Part shown: positions 23,226 through 35,030 of the stretch, piece by piece
Position numbering within the stretch: the first letter of the stretch is position 1
Layout of the letters: each line of letters begins with the position of its first letter
The notes under the pieces: generated by a model
Told to the model about the DNA's origin: nothing
Databases searched by the model: none
Seen by the model: only the letters and a program-made list of their open reading frames with translations
Source of the DNA: Glandiceps talaboti
Lineage: Eukaryota; Hemichordata; Enteropneusta; Spengelidae
NCBI RefSeq assembly: GCF_964340395.1
Contig: NC_135568.1
Span: 11,265,776 to 11,329,775 of the forward strand
Direction: 5' to 3'
Length of the DNA stretch: 64,000 nt
Made by a program: the position numbers and the translations under genes

Positions 23226-24369
23226 TGAAATTTCTAGTATTCGACTAATCATACTAAATGTATCTATAATCGTTTGCACAGTGTCTGAGTTGAGTGGGAC
23301 TAAAAGTGGCTACGGTATGGCTGTGAAATGTCTGCCAATTGACGTACACAACAGTTTTCTACAGCCCTACGGTCACTTATCATGCTATTAAACTAACTTT
23401 TTTTAAAAGTCAAACTTGTACAGATATCGTATTCAAGTAGCTCTTGAGACAAACGTCACTTCAGACAGATAATGGACGCGATACACTGATATTGGTAAAA
23501 GAAATACTTTTTCATCTAACAAAATTTTGCATAGTGTGTGTTCTGCCATTCTTTAGAACTGTTATACCTCGAATCTTTGAATTAGCACCAAAAAACCCTC
23601 TGTAGTAGAACACCTGAAATTCAGGCTGTTTGTGTCCGTTTACTTCCAACATATGGAAGACGACGAAATGAAAGACAAAATTTTGCATAATATTCATAGG
23701 TCAACACAAAACCTGTCTACAGCAAAAATGTGAAAAATTGAAGCAAATGACGACAAATTTAAATTCAAATCAATTTGATTTAGAATTTAACCAACTCTGG
23801 TATCAAAATTTGAAATATATTTCTTAAAAATTTAGAGTTGATTCTTTAATGTATTCTAATCTACATTTGATGCAATCACTAAATGATGATTAATTTGGTG
23901 CATGAAGTAACAATTTTGATGATAAATATTATCATCATTAAAAAAGATAATTTCAATTCTTATCTTAATTAGAGTCGTTAAAATAATATCCTTGTATGAT
24001 ACGATAAATGATACGACACCAAATACATAACTTGACTCAAATTAAGTTCCACCTGAGATTCACTTGTTCTAGTTTTTCAAAGCCTTGAATAGTCAGTTCT
24101 ATTTTGTAGCATGGTATTATTTTGAGAAAAAATACTCAAAATTATTTCATGATTACAAAACATTACATTTTAGTCACTGAAGGAAATTGATAAAATTCAC
24201 TTTGTATCAAAATTAACGAATTTCAAGACTACACTGTCATTTGTACTCATCACAAAAATTTGGACAACCTGCCATTTGGTAAATTATGAAGACAATTTTT
24301 TATGAAAATTAATCAATTTGTGATCACTGATTTAGTAAAATTTTGAAATTAATTTACTGTTATGAATGA
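23226..24369. other. AT-rich non-coding stretch
   Basis: No gene or clear repeat. The AT-rich part from 23740 to 24360 is low in complexity. Confidence 0.4.
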
Positions 24370-24760
24370 TTTCTATGATTAAAGTCTAAAATAAACTTGA
24401 AATATCCTAAAAATTACAGCAACACAAGAAATTTTGTCAAATATTTTGGCGGGAAAGAAAAACAATTCTGTCATCATTTCACAGATAAATATAATTTTTA
24501 CATTTCCAGACTAAAACAAACTTGAACAGTGTCAAAAGTTACTCAAAAACAAGAAATTTTTGCAGGAAAGTAAGAAAATTTTAGTACATGTACGTCTTTG
24601 ATTCCTGTCTCCAATAAAGTTTTTCATGCCTGGATGAAATTTTTTACGTCAGCTTGTACTAGAATATTTCTAGGATTATGGCCAAAAAATAAAGTTTTAA
24701 CCCTTCAGAAAGTTACTTAAAATCAGAAACTTTCTTGAATGATTTGGGGAGAAAATGACT
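24370..24760 (+). repeat. Very diverged tandem repeat, about 125-175-bp unit, 3 copies
   Basis: The order AAACTTGAA, AGTTACTYAAAA, CARAAA, then TTTTGGCGGGAAA or a relative recurs from about 24391, 24517 and 24690. Support is only moderate because the units are AT-rich. Confidence 0.4.
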
Positions 24761-25140
24761 GTTGGAATTTTAATCAAATTATTTTGGCGGGAAATTGCTT
24801 GTCGTAAGCAGTCCAGGACATGGCTGATTTCTTTCTCCTTCAACACAGTGAGAAAACAAAACCTCAATGTACTCTTTCTATCTTATCCTGTCACTTAGTC
24901 GCAGCCTTAGGCAACACTTGGTTTTATTGACATCTATTTTCACTGATAGTTTTCAATTTGTAAAGACGAAACCTAAGTGAATCAACGGACAGATCCACCC
25001 TGGTAGAGGATTAGTAGCTAGCATTGACAACATATCCTAAAACACACTTGTGAAGAAACGCTATTTATTTCTCAAAAACTGTGAAAACCAAATTTGGCTT
25101 TTTGCTCCAATTCTACCTTCAGATGGTTTAGATTTGAAAT

Positions 25141-25330
25141 GTTGCAAGCTCTCTCCATTTGGCAATTCAACTCACACCTGTTTTTCACAGATTCACATTA
25201 AAAATGTTTGCAAGCTCTTTATTTGGCAATTTGACTTAAACATTTTTAGTGGGATTCTGATCAGAAACGTTGCAAGCTCTTCATTCAGCATTTCAACTCA
25301 CACCTGTTTTGTTGATCCGTTCAAAACAAC
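25141..25330 (+). repeat. Tandem repeat, about 64-bp unit, 3 copies
   Basis: GTTGCAAGCTCT..ATTTGGCAATTCAACTCAC starts units at 25141, 25206 and 25269, giving steps of 65 and 63 bp. Units 1 and 3 share ACTCACACCTGTTTT. The 102-codon open frame over the array (25050-25358) shows the same repeat in peptide form (CKLS..FGNSTHTCF) and is not judged a gene. Confidence 0.8.
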
Positions 25331-26968
25331 AATATTCCCTGTGAATTCTGGAGATTAACCTCTTCAAAATGTAATTGATAGTTTTGTGTTGACTTTTGTC
25401 CTTTCAATTCATCACATCTATTCTAAGCAGACAATAAAAAGATAGAAAAATTAAAGCTGTGACATTTTGTCCATCATAAATTATCCTATCATAAATCATA
25501 TCAAAACCTGTCAACAAGTGAAAATTTCTCCTATAAATTTGTCCTCCCAGTGGCTCATTCATAAAACACTGACTTTCAAAGTTCATGGTCAGCATTTTTT
25601 GGGACGAGTAATTTCAAAATCTCCCTGCATTCCAGACACAACAACATACCAACCCATGCCAACACTCAAAATAGATTTTTATCCATGAAGATTGTTTATC
25701 CGCGAATTCTGCTACAGAGTTAACAGAATTTCAACCTATACAGATAGGCTAGGCAATCAGAAACCAACTCAAAGTAAAATGTATTCCAATTAGTTCATGT
25801 ACATCGATGACAGCTAGTCTGTGTTTTTTGTATTTAGAGTTTTTTTGTGTTCCAGGGTAATGTACAGTACTTTTACTAGTTACATAAAAAAATAGTACAT
25901 GTTCATCCAAGATTACCTAGGACATGTGACTGACATAAATGTGAGGTCAGAGTTGAAAACTGGGGTCATAGTTCAAATTATGATCATGACTAAACACATA
26001 AAAAGATTAACCTTTAATCTGTCAGACATCAAAACGAACCAAAACTTTGTCACAGGAATCATTTTCATCACAAAAAGCTAAAATAATACTAGTGAAGCAG
26101 GAAAGAAGGTATTAAAAGGCTACCATTTCAGGCCTTTTGAAATCCCAAATTGACAGAAGCCTTTTCCAAGAGCACTCTTACTGTCATATATACACTAAAT
26201 GCCTCCAAGGTAACCTGGTATCAGTTTGTTCATCAATTTGTTAAAGTAATGTTCTAATTTATCACTACCCACAGGGGGATACAACAACTTATTGGCATGG
26301 AAGGAAGCAATTAGTCTATATGAACTTAAAGTAATTGCCACAAAAAGTACAAGTCAGTCACCTGATCATGATAGTCATGGCACAAGTAGAAAAACAAAAG
26401 TTTACATGGCATGGCCAATAGAGGGCAGTGTTGAATTTTTTTTCAACTTTTTCAATCGGGGCAATTTTGGTCGCTCTGCTTTCTCTTCATTTCTATCAGA
26501 TACTTAGAATATAATCAAACAGAAATCTCTGTTAAAAAACATGTCTTGACATTTACCAATTTTTCAGCTATAAAAAAAAAGGAAAATGTGAAATCCATGT
26601 AGTTGGCTGTGACTAAATTTTTATGCTCATGTTGTGCCCCAGAAATTTCACCTGTGAGAAAATAAGCAATTTTACAATATGAATAACCTATGATTGATGG
26701 CAATATTTTAAGATTTTATAGTCATGCTTGCATGTATTTCTATGAAAATGTGAAAAGAAACAATACTTTTGTGATAATACCGATATTTAGTTTTAAAAAA
26801 GTGCAAAAGATAGAAAATCTCAAAATCTGTTTCTTTACATTTCCCATAATGGCAAGTAGTACATAATCTGTTCATATTTGTTTGACATGAAAATCACATG
26901 GTTAAATTTGTAGATATAACTAGAAACTCTGAATTTCAATTTAATGTTCATGTGGTTGTTTTATCATT
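25331..26968. other. Non-coding stretch with a CTCF-like motif
   Basis: Apart from CCAATAGAGGGCAG at 26415-26428, which matches the CTCF core consensus with one mismatch, I see nothing coherent here. Confidence 0.4.
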
Positions 26969-27004
26969 TGACCTTTGACCTTAAGAGTAAATGACCTTTG
27001 ACCT
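26969..27004 (-). promoter_or_regulatory. Pair of perfect DR1 nuclear-receptor elements
   Basis: TGACCTTTGACCT occurs at 26969-26981 and again at 26992-27004. Its complement AGGTCAAAGGTCA is the textbook DR1: two AGGTCA half-sites with a one-base A spacer. HNF4, RXR heterodimers and COUP-TF proteins bind this site. Both copies are followed by TAA, so one arose from the other by a local duplication of about 16 bp. A 13-bp match is very unlikely by chance in DNA this AT-rich. Function is inferred from the motif alone. No target promoter is visible nearby. Confidence 0.6.
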
Positions 27005-28129
27005 TAAATAAACATCATTACATGAAGTATAACTATTAACAAAATTTGTCATTTAAAGACATAAAGAAGTCATAACTTATGAGACAGAATTATGGGCTCT
27101 GAATATTCAAAAACTATGTTTCTATAGCAACTAAAATAATGCAATAATATAACTCCTGTAACAACTGACTACAAAAGCAATATATTTGAGAAAGATTTCC
27201 AAAAATGTGCAAGGCTGAACATACAGTGTTGAGTATTGAAGACAGGCTTATAATGTGTACTGCGCCCTCTAAGTTCAATACCTACACTGACTTTTGTTTT
27301 TATATCATGATGTGGCAAGTGACAGGTCATATTCCAGACATTGAAACTGGATGTCCGGTGTGATGTGTCAGATAATTAATATTCATTCAACACTGAATCA
27401 ATCCTCTTATGAATAGAATGACATAAAGCAGAGATGTTGAATAACAGACAGGTCTTGTAATGAGGAGATGATAAATTATCAAACTCATCAAAATTTACAC
27501 TTTTTTTCATTTATTTTTATTTTTTATTTACACCTTCCAAATCTTAAGGCTGCAACAGGAACATGCTTTTTAAAACTATTTTGTTAAGTAAAATGATTTA
27601 CTTGACTTGTAATACTATACACCTTAATAGTATTAAATAACCTGTATAATAATATATTTGATTCAGCAAACCAGTCTGAGAATGATTGTAGAATTAGTAA
27701 AAAAGAACACAAAAGTAGCAAAAGTACTATTTGGGTGTACAAATCACTATATGAACAAAACGTCAGATATGATTTGACATCCTGTTTTTAAAAAATAGCA
27801 AAAACTACAGCTATTGGGGACGTAAAATAAAATGATGTACATATGGATATAAACCTTGTCAATTTCAATAAATAGAGAGAATAATGCCATGCTATGTCTT
27901 AAGTTAGAATGATTAAAACAATAAATAAAACACCTGAGTTTGTCTCTCTAAATCTTCACATTATACTAATTGGTTCTCATAGGAATCTCTTCTCCAATTT
28001 CATCTCAGTTTTGATCTCACATGTCTACTCAATCTTAGCGTCTATTTTATTTTTAATAATCTATTTCTAATATATAATGACATTGTATCAATGTACAAAA
28101 CTGAGGTATTGTTTAAGGTTATGATTAAA
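27005..28129. other. AT-rich non-coding stretch
   Basis: A weak, inverted CTCF-like core, TAGAGGGCGCA, lies on the minus strand at 27261-27271. No gene or repeat is recognised. Confidence 0.35.
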
Positions 28130-28610
28130 GGGTTTAGGCAGTAACTTTATGGAATTTTTTACTGTTGTCTTAAAGGGGTAATCTGTGCCTCTATGTTTTT
28201 AGTTTTGTTTTTAGGGGCGCAGTCTGTAACTTTATGTTTTTTTGTTTATTAAAGGTGCACAGTCTGTAACTTTATGATCTTTGGTGGTTACTTTTGTTTA
28301 AAGGGATACAGTCTGTAACTTTATGGTCTTTGGTGGTTATTTTTGTTTAAAGGGACACAGTCTGTAAATTTATGGTCTTTGGTGGTTACTTGCATTTAAA
28401 GGGACACAGTCTGTAACTTTATGGTCTTTGGTGGTTACTTGCATTTAAAGGGATACAGTCTGTAACTTTATGGTCTTTGGTGGTTATTTTTGTTTAAAGG
28501 GACACAGTCTGTAACTTTATAGTCTCTGGTGATTATGTTTCAATAAAGGGCAGAGTCAGAGTCTGTCTTTATCAACTTTGATGGTTACTTTAAGGGACAC
28601 ATTTTCCAAG
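28130..28610 (+). repeat. Minisatellite, 49-bp unit, about 7 clear copies
   Basis: CAGTCTGTAACTTTATGGTC recurs at 28220, 28260, 28309, 28358, 28407, 28456 and 28505. The first step is 40 bp and the next five are exactly 49 bp. Each unit reads CTTTGGTGGTTAYTT, then GTTTAAAGGGAYACA. Edge units at 28140-28215 and 28550-28610 are decayed. Variants (TTTTGTTTAAAG versus TTGCATTTAAAG) are interleaved, as expected from unequal exchange. Confidence 0.92.
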
Positions 28611-29464
28611 TTTCCAGACATCTCCGCACACATCTATCCCCCTATATCACACTATATATATATATATGCCAACATGGATTTGCTTCTAAGTTTGTTGGAT
28701 AATTTTTGGACATATTTTTTTAATATGCATGTCAGTCCAAAGATTAATTGATATACTGTGACAACAACCACAGATGTGTTTATTTGTAATGATGTAATAA
28801 GAAATCCAATACCCCATTATCTGTCAGACTTTGCACATCTGGTACATAAAGACGTTAATATTTTGTGTATATTTGACAAACTTTCTATACCATTAACATT
28901 TTACGTACATTAACGACAAGTGGTCGAAGATCAGATTAAATTCCCTACACATTCAGTAAGTCCTGCATTGTACAGAGAGTGGAAAATGCAATTGTAAATT
29001 TTATTGCGCAACCACTGCAAAAAGCCAAATAGGGTGTACTCGGTGATCTCAATATTATAGTATGGTAATAAACTGTACGAGTTTAATTTAGCACGCCTCT
29101 TACAAAAACACTTGTTACTTTCAGTTGTATCTCTAGGTCGTACAATTTTATGATTTCGCTAAAAATATCACTCCTAAATTTATCAATTCTTTCAAGATCT
29201 TGTGACAAAGGTTGTTCGAGAGGTTTGAGCATGCATAAAAAAGCCAGGTTATTGAAACAATGTCATGTTTTAAGCCGGGATTCCAGACTTCAAATAGCCA
29301 CAAATAAAATAGTGAAGTACAAAAATGTAGTAAATTCAGGCAATATAACTATAAAGATTATTACACACAATATTATTCAGGTATGTTTAAGAAAAGTGTC
29401 TTGGAGTATATGAATTGAATCAATACATGTCATTACCTTTCCTTGAGTTTGTTATCTAGTGGCA
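28611..29464. other. AT-rich non-coding stretch
   Basis: A short (TA)n lies at about 28652-28667. There is nothing else that I recognise. Confidence 0.4.
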
Positions 29465-29990
29465 GTAGCTAGCAACTGGAACATTTTTTTGAAACTGTTT
29501 TCGTTACGTGCAATAACTTAATCTTTATATCATACACACTGTGAACAGTATTGAATCACCTGTGAGTGAATATATGTGTGTAGCTGTACATATAGTATGG
29601 TGCAATACATCCACTCAAATTAATTTTTGTATCCATACCCTAAAATCAGCACCCCAATGCTGATCATGATTTCAACCTGTTACTGTACTACTTACGGATA
29701 AAATCAACCTACAATGTTTAATTATTGGTATTTTTTAACAATTCTCAGTGAATATATATTATAATTGTTAGTTGTCTGATCATAATGATACACCACTTGC
29801 AGCTAGTGCAGGTTTAATTGTCATATATTTACACATTGCAATATCAAAATGTGGTTTGTTTCCTTAGTTGTTTTTTCACTGAATCAATTATTAATAATAC
29901 CCGGTAACTTGCAATTTGTGTAAACAGTAGAGTGGTTTTCAAACTTTAATCATCGTTTACACTTTGTTTCATTTTAATACCAACTGTAAT
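29465..29990 (+). repeat. Dispersed repeat family C, copy 2
   Basis: It is collinear with 16605-17340 (see that entry). It lacks the poly-C expansion: GCACCCCAATGC stands where the partner has 15 C. The best-matching part is 29465-29720. Similarity then falls, with GTTGTCTGATCA as a clear late anchor near 29770. Confidence 0.65.
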
Positions 29991-30109
29991 TCAAATCTTG
30001 AAGAGGAGATTTGTCAATTATTAATCCTGTGAAAGGTTGGTCAGATTTATAGGCCAGGGCTGTATATCATAATCATTTGAATAACTGCTCATTAATATTC
30101 AAATAATTT

Positions 30110-30420
30110 TTTTGAACACAAAATTGAGAGAAATTTTGGTTGGTTGTGATCACTTTATGCCAAAATTCTTACATTTATTAATTAATGAACACAATCTCCT
30201 CAATTCCCTTCTACAACTGAATAATAATTGACCAAAAATTTTCAAAAGACAAGAATTTGTTTACTTTTTTGGTGACAAGAAAGTTGACAAATTTGTTGAC
30301 TGTGATCAATTCACACCAAAATTCTTACATAAATTAAATAATAAATATGATTTCTTTCATTCCTCTCTAAAATTGAATAACTATTTAACTAAATTTTCCA
30401 AAATAACAAAAATTTTGTGA
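30110..30420 (+). repeat. Two-copy tandem duplication, about 156-bp unit
   Basis: GTGATCACTTTATGCCAAAA at 30146 matches GTGATCAATTCACACCAAAA at 30302. Both are followed by TTCTTACAT, later CTCAATTCCCTTCTA/TTCATTCCTCTCTA, then TGAATAA and a CAAAAATTTTC-like block. Confidence 0.7.
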
Positions 30421-30689
30421 ACATTTTTATGACATAGAAGTGGCTGACAAATATGGAACTAGGCTACTGTCTAACTGACATGTCCGACAGGGTAATTAAT
30501 GGTTTAGTTAACAGCATCCCAAGGGGTCATAATGTAAAACACAAGAAAAATACTTGGTTAACTTGAACCATGACAAGATTTCATGCATACATTTGAGCTT
30601 TTAAATATTCATGTAGAGGGATGTGCAGAGCATACCAATTGAATACAGTCATGCTAACTACCTGCGATACTGAAAACTATGGCAGCATG

Positions 30690-31362
30690 GATTCTAGCCT
30701 ACTCATAGACATGCTATAGTATTGTGTTGAACAGGACACTAGATTTCAGGCTACAAATAGCCATGTTATACTGTGTGGATTCCAGGCTACAAATACATGC
30801 TATACTGTAGAACAGGACAGTATGGATTCCAGGCTACAAATAGCCATACTATACTTTAGAACAGGACAGTATGGATTCCACTCTACAAATGTAGCCATGC
30901 TATACTGTACAGGACAGTATGGATTCCAGGCTACAAATAGCCATGATATACTGTAGAACAGGACAGTATGGATTCCAGGCTACAAATAGCCATGCTATAC
31001 TGTAGAACAGGACAGTATGGGTTCCAGGCTACAAATAGCCATGCTATACTGTAGAACAGGACAGTATGGATTCCATGCTATACTGTAGAACAGGACAGTA
31101 TGGATTCCAGGCTACAAATAGCCACGCTATACTGTAGAACAGGACAGCATGTATTCCAGGCTACAAATAGCCATGCTATACTGTAGAACAGGACAGTATG
31201 GATTCCAGGCTACAAATAGCGATAATGCTATACTGTAGAACAGGACAGTATGGATTCCATGCAACAAATAGCCATACTATACTGTAGAACAGGACAGTAT
31301 GGATTCCAGGCTACAAATAGCTATGCTATACTGTAGAACAGGACAGTATGGATTCTAAACAA
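30690..31362 (+). repeat. Minisatellite, 49-bp unit, about 14 copies, internal hairpin
   Basis: The unit reads CTGTAGAACAGGACAGTATG, then GATTCCAGGCTACAAATAGC, then CATGCTATA. GGACAG lies at 30815, 30864, 30912, 30961, 31010, 31059, 31093, 31142, 31191, 31243, 31292 and 31341, with two decayed units before. The spacing is 49 bp except 48, 52 and one 34-bp step where a 15-bp block is missing (31059-31093). CTACAAATAGC-CAT-GCTATACTGTAG can fold as a hairpin of about 10 pairs in each unit. Homogeneous central units and decayed edges point to recent exchange. Confidence 0.95.
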
Positions 31363-32354
31363 CACACTAGCAAAAAGAATATCACACAGATTCCAGAATG
31401 AGAAAAAATGAAAAAAAAAGTTTGTCCTGATATCCATGTCAAGGACATACGAGTAAAAATTACATGTCAGGTAAAATGATTTACATGCACCACATGATAA
31501 AACCAACACCACACTCAGATAAAATTACATTCATTCCTGACATCTGACACTTTACCAGAAATAGACACAGCTTCCATATTAAGAAGCGCACTATGAAATA
31601 TAGCACAATACAAGGGTCATGACCCCTTGAATCGGAGGCTGTAAATCTCTAGCTGATCATGGCTGCTGTCTCATGCAGTAGCCTAAAAGTTAATTCTTTC
31701 TACTACTAAAAACATGACACAGTAATCGTTTTTTATCTGAGAATTCAGACTCCAACCTTTACTAATAATAGTTTTATACCAAAGTGATATAATCTTGCAA
31801 TTCATACATTCATGAAAAAAAATTCACTCAAAACATTCATTACCAGATGTGTTCATATATTTACGAGCTTTCTTTTAGAAAAGAATTTTTTTTAAAAAAT
31901 AATAATTTATACATCAAATTCTACCGACAATTCATCACTAACAATTATTTAATAATTTTAAAACCTTTTGAGCATTTTTTGAGAATTTGTTATAAAAAAA
32001 TTCACTTAAAAGTCAATATTTTACTGTTAATTAGCAACTAAGGTTTATTGTTATGATTTTGGTCTAAAATTATATCATGAAAAGCAAAAAATCTACAAAA
32101 AATTGTAAATTTTCATAAGCAGACTGCTGGAAAAGCACTTACATGTAGAAGATGAAATTTAATAGTAAAAAGTAGATTACACTTTCTGTAACTACCCTGA
32201 CCTCAGAAATTGCAGTGGTATAAATCACGAATCACAAATTTTACGTCTCTCTTTTCATTTCATTAAATTTCAGTGGTAAAAGAAACTTTAAGGATGACTT
32301 GGCAACTATCACTTTTGGTTTATGTGACTACCAATTCACTGATGTGAGGAGAAT
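31363..32354. other. AT-rich non-coding stretch
   Basis: The palindrome GGGTCATGACCC at 31614-31625 resembles an inverted nuclear-receptor site with no spacer. No coding signal is seen. Confidence 0.4.
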
Positions 32355-32600
32355 AGTCAAAATATGGAAAACTTTAAATTTGAGAAAATATGCGAAATTT
32401 TAAATTTGAGAAAATATGGGAACTTAAATTGAGAAAGTATGTGAAACTTTAAATATGAGGAAATGTGGGAAATTCTAAGGTTCTGAAAATGTGGAAAATT
32501 TCATATTTGAGAAAATGTGGGAAACTTTAAATTTGTAAAAATATGCAAAAATTTAAATTTGTGAAAATGTGGGAAACTTAATTTGTGAAAATATGGGCAA
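32355..32600 (+). repeat. Minisatellite, about 26-31-bp unit, about 9 copies
   Basis: GAAAATATGGGAAACTTTAA, then ATTTGA or ATTTGT, repeats with small changes (TGTGGG, ATGCGA, TATGTG). Copy length varies by a few bases. Confidence 0.85.
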
Positions 32601-34546
32601 AAGACTGTGCATATCATACACATTTTATGTTCCCCAAGAACAATTTAGATTGATAAGAAACAAGCTTCCCACAGACCACTCAATATAAATATAAACAACA
32701 CCATCCGACCCCAACTAATACACAGGCGCATACAAAGTCCTTGGAACAAAGAAGCTAGTTAATGTCATCACATTGCAGGCTCAGATTTTGACACATACAA
32801 TATTGATGACAGCAAGAATTTCAGTCTGCTTGCATGGGTTCCCATGGCGACATGTGTGTACACATACAGTGTCAGCTTGTAGCAGGAGTGTATGATACAC
32901 ACAGTCTTTCAATATTTCTGCTGTACATCTATCGCCAACGTCTGTGGTGTAGCTATACTGGCTTTAACATAGATTGTCCAATGTATGCCCTATTAGAAAA
33001 TAATTTTTGAACTCAGTAATAGCAAAAATGCTAACCACTGTATAATCAATCATTCATTTTTTCGTCTGAAAACATCAAAACTGAGAAATCCATTACATTT
33101 TCCTAAAATGATGAATGATAATTTTCCTAAAAGGATGACATTTTGATTGGATATATCATTTAAGATTAATAAGTTTAAAAGTGAAAATGTATTTTTTTTA
33201 TCATGATTTATTTTGACTTTAAACCAGAAACATATTATTGATACATTTCCCTTTCATGTTAAAACAATTACGATATGTGATCACTATCTCCAAAACTCCC
33301 AGATATATTTGGTCACATTTTGAAAGGAAGAAATGAACAACAGAAATACTACATGTGGCAGAATCATGTAGACTCATAGGCCTGTTACATGGGCAGGAGT
33401 GAACTATAGGACCCCTGACTGTTACATCAATTAGACTTATAAACTGGGTCTCTATTTATAGTCAATTAGACTCTTACTGTTCATATTTACATAATGGCAC
33501 TGCATTAGCCCACCAATGGTCACAGAGTGACAGAATCTATGAATCATTGTACGAGGACCCCTGCCTGGTTTATTTTCATTGCAGAGTTGCAACAAGGGAC
33601 CTTATATAAACTGTGATATGTGTTAGACAGTCTCTTTAGCTTAGGCTATATTACATTACAAATGTTAGAATTCTATACATATGGTTGCTAGGGCACCTGA
33701 GGTCACCACAGATCAAACAAAACATTATAATAGTCACCTGACAAATCTTGCCAGTCAGCTGACCAAGCTCACCAATGAGAGTCTGATTTTTTACTACTCA
33801 GCTGCTCACTTTTGGATAATTTAAAATAACTTTATTAGGCTGTACTTGGAAATTTTATTCTCGGCACTGCAAGTTAACTTTCAGAGGGAAGGATGGCAGT
33901 AAAATAATTTAAACAATTTACTCCATACGGTATGTTTATAAGCAATAATTTATGACCCAAAAATTATTGTGGTTGTATTGACATGAAAAAAACAGATGGT
34001 TTTTCAAATATGAAATATTTTATATCATTACATGACATCTTGAGTAACCGAGCTGATCATGATATGTATCTGAATGATATAGTTGGTAACCCTCAAACAC
34101 ACAGCACGCTCTCTCTCTGATTAATGGCAATCCTTGCTTCAACTAAAGACAGTCAGTCTGGCTGATGATGTTGTGATGACTTCATTTACCATCCCCCTGT
34201 GGTCATTAATAATACTGTTTGATAGTAACAACAACATCTGTCTCCCTGTGGTATTCTTTCATTAGTCAAAATTTACATATATACATAGGATGAACTGTAC
34301 AAAGTCTGAACTGTACAGATGAACTGAATACAGCCTGCTGCTCAGGAATCATGTTTAAAGTCTTGCCAATTTGCCAGCCGAGTGTAGGTCCAATGTTAAA
34401 CATATCACAACTATTTATTTATTTTCAATTTTGTATACTATGTGTCTTATAAGCCAGAGGGCTGGATGTGGATCTTTCTTTGTATACTGCACTATTATAA
34501 CACTGTATTTATTATTGGATAAATCCACATGACATTTTACTAAACA
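32601..34546. other. AT-rich non-coding stretch
   Basis: The segment at 33085-33135 has a small doubling of TTTTCCTAAAAKGATGA. Otherwise nothing is recognised. Confidence 0.4.
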
Positions 34547-34618
34547 AAAGCAAACAAATAAACAAACAAACAAACAAACAAACAAACAAACAAACAGACA
34601 GACAGACAAACAAACAAC
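34547..34618. repeat. (AAAC)n/(AGAC)n microsatellite
   Basis: AAAC tetramers change to CAGA for three repeats and then return to AAAC. Minus-strand frames read LFVCLFVC here purely because of the repeat. Confidence 0.95.
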
Positions 34619-34689
34619 AACGACGCCGACGCCACCATCGACAAGTACAGGCATTATAGTACATCTCAAGAATCCCTTTTCCAATGTGC

Positions 34690-35030
34690 TTGCCCAGTGT
34701 TAACACCTTGCTAACATATAGCTGGACAAGGCATTAACCTCGGCCCTCCAGTTGTTAAAACATGATGGTGTGGTGTTAGTGTAACCTGTGTTAGCACTGA
34801 GCTTGTCTGGTGCCTGGTGCAGGCATTAACCCTTGGAGCTGCTATTAAACCGATGCTGGAGAGCTGATACTGCCAGACCAGTGGTTAGCATTGGGTTAGC
34901 CTGGTGTTAACATAGGACTGGTGCAGGCATTAACCCTTCAGGCTTCAAGCTGCTAACAGGTGCTTAGTGCTATTACCTACATGTAGTTAACCCTGTACTA
35001 GCCCCAGATACGAAACTGGAGCTACGTCAG
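34690..35030 (-). repeat. Dispersed repeat family D, copy 1 (inverted)
   Basis: The reverse complement contains AAGGGTTAATGCCTGCACCA twice (from about 34815-34840 and 34920-34945) and TTAACACCAGGCTAACC-like blocks. It is the same family, in the opposite orientation, as 58355-58600 and 59620-60075. GC content is somewhat above the background. The arrangement is tandem, with a unit near 100 bp. Class unknown. Confidence 0.65.

Noticed and set aside
30690-31362. CRISPR-like regular spacing
   Set aside because: The whole 49-bp unit is repeated with no unique spacers, and the context is an animal genome. It is a minisatellite.
34415-34706. LFVC-repeat proteins on the minus strand
   Set aside because: Translation of an (AAAC)n microsatellite in two frames.
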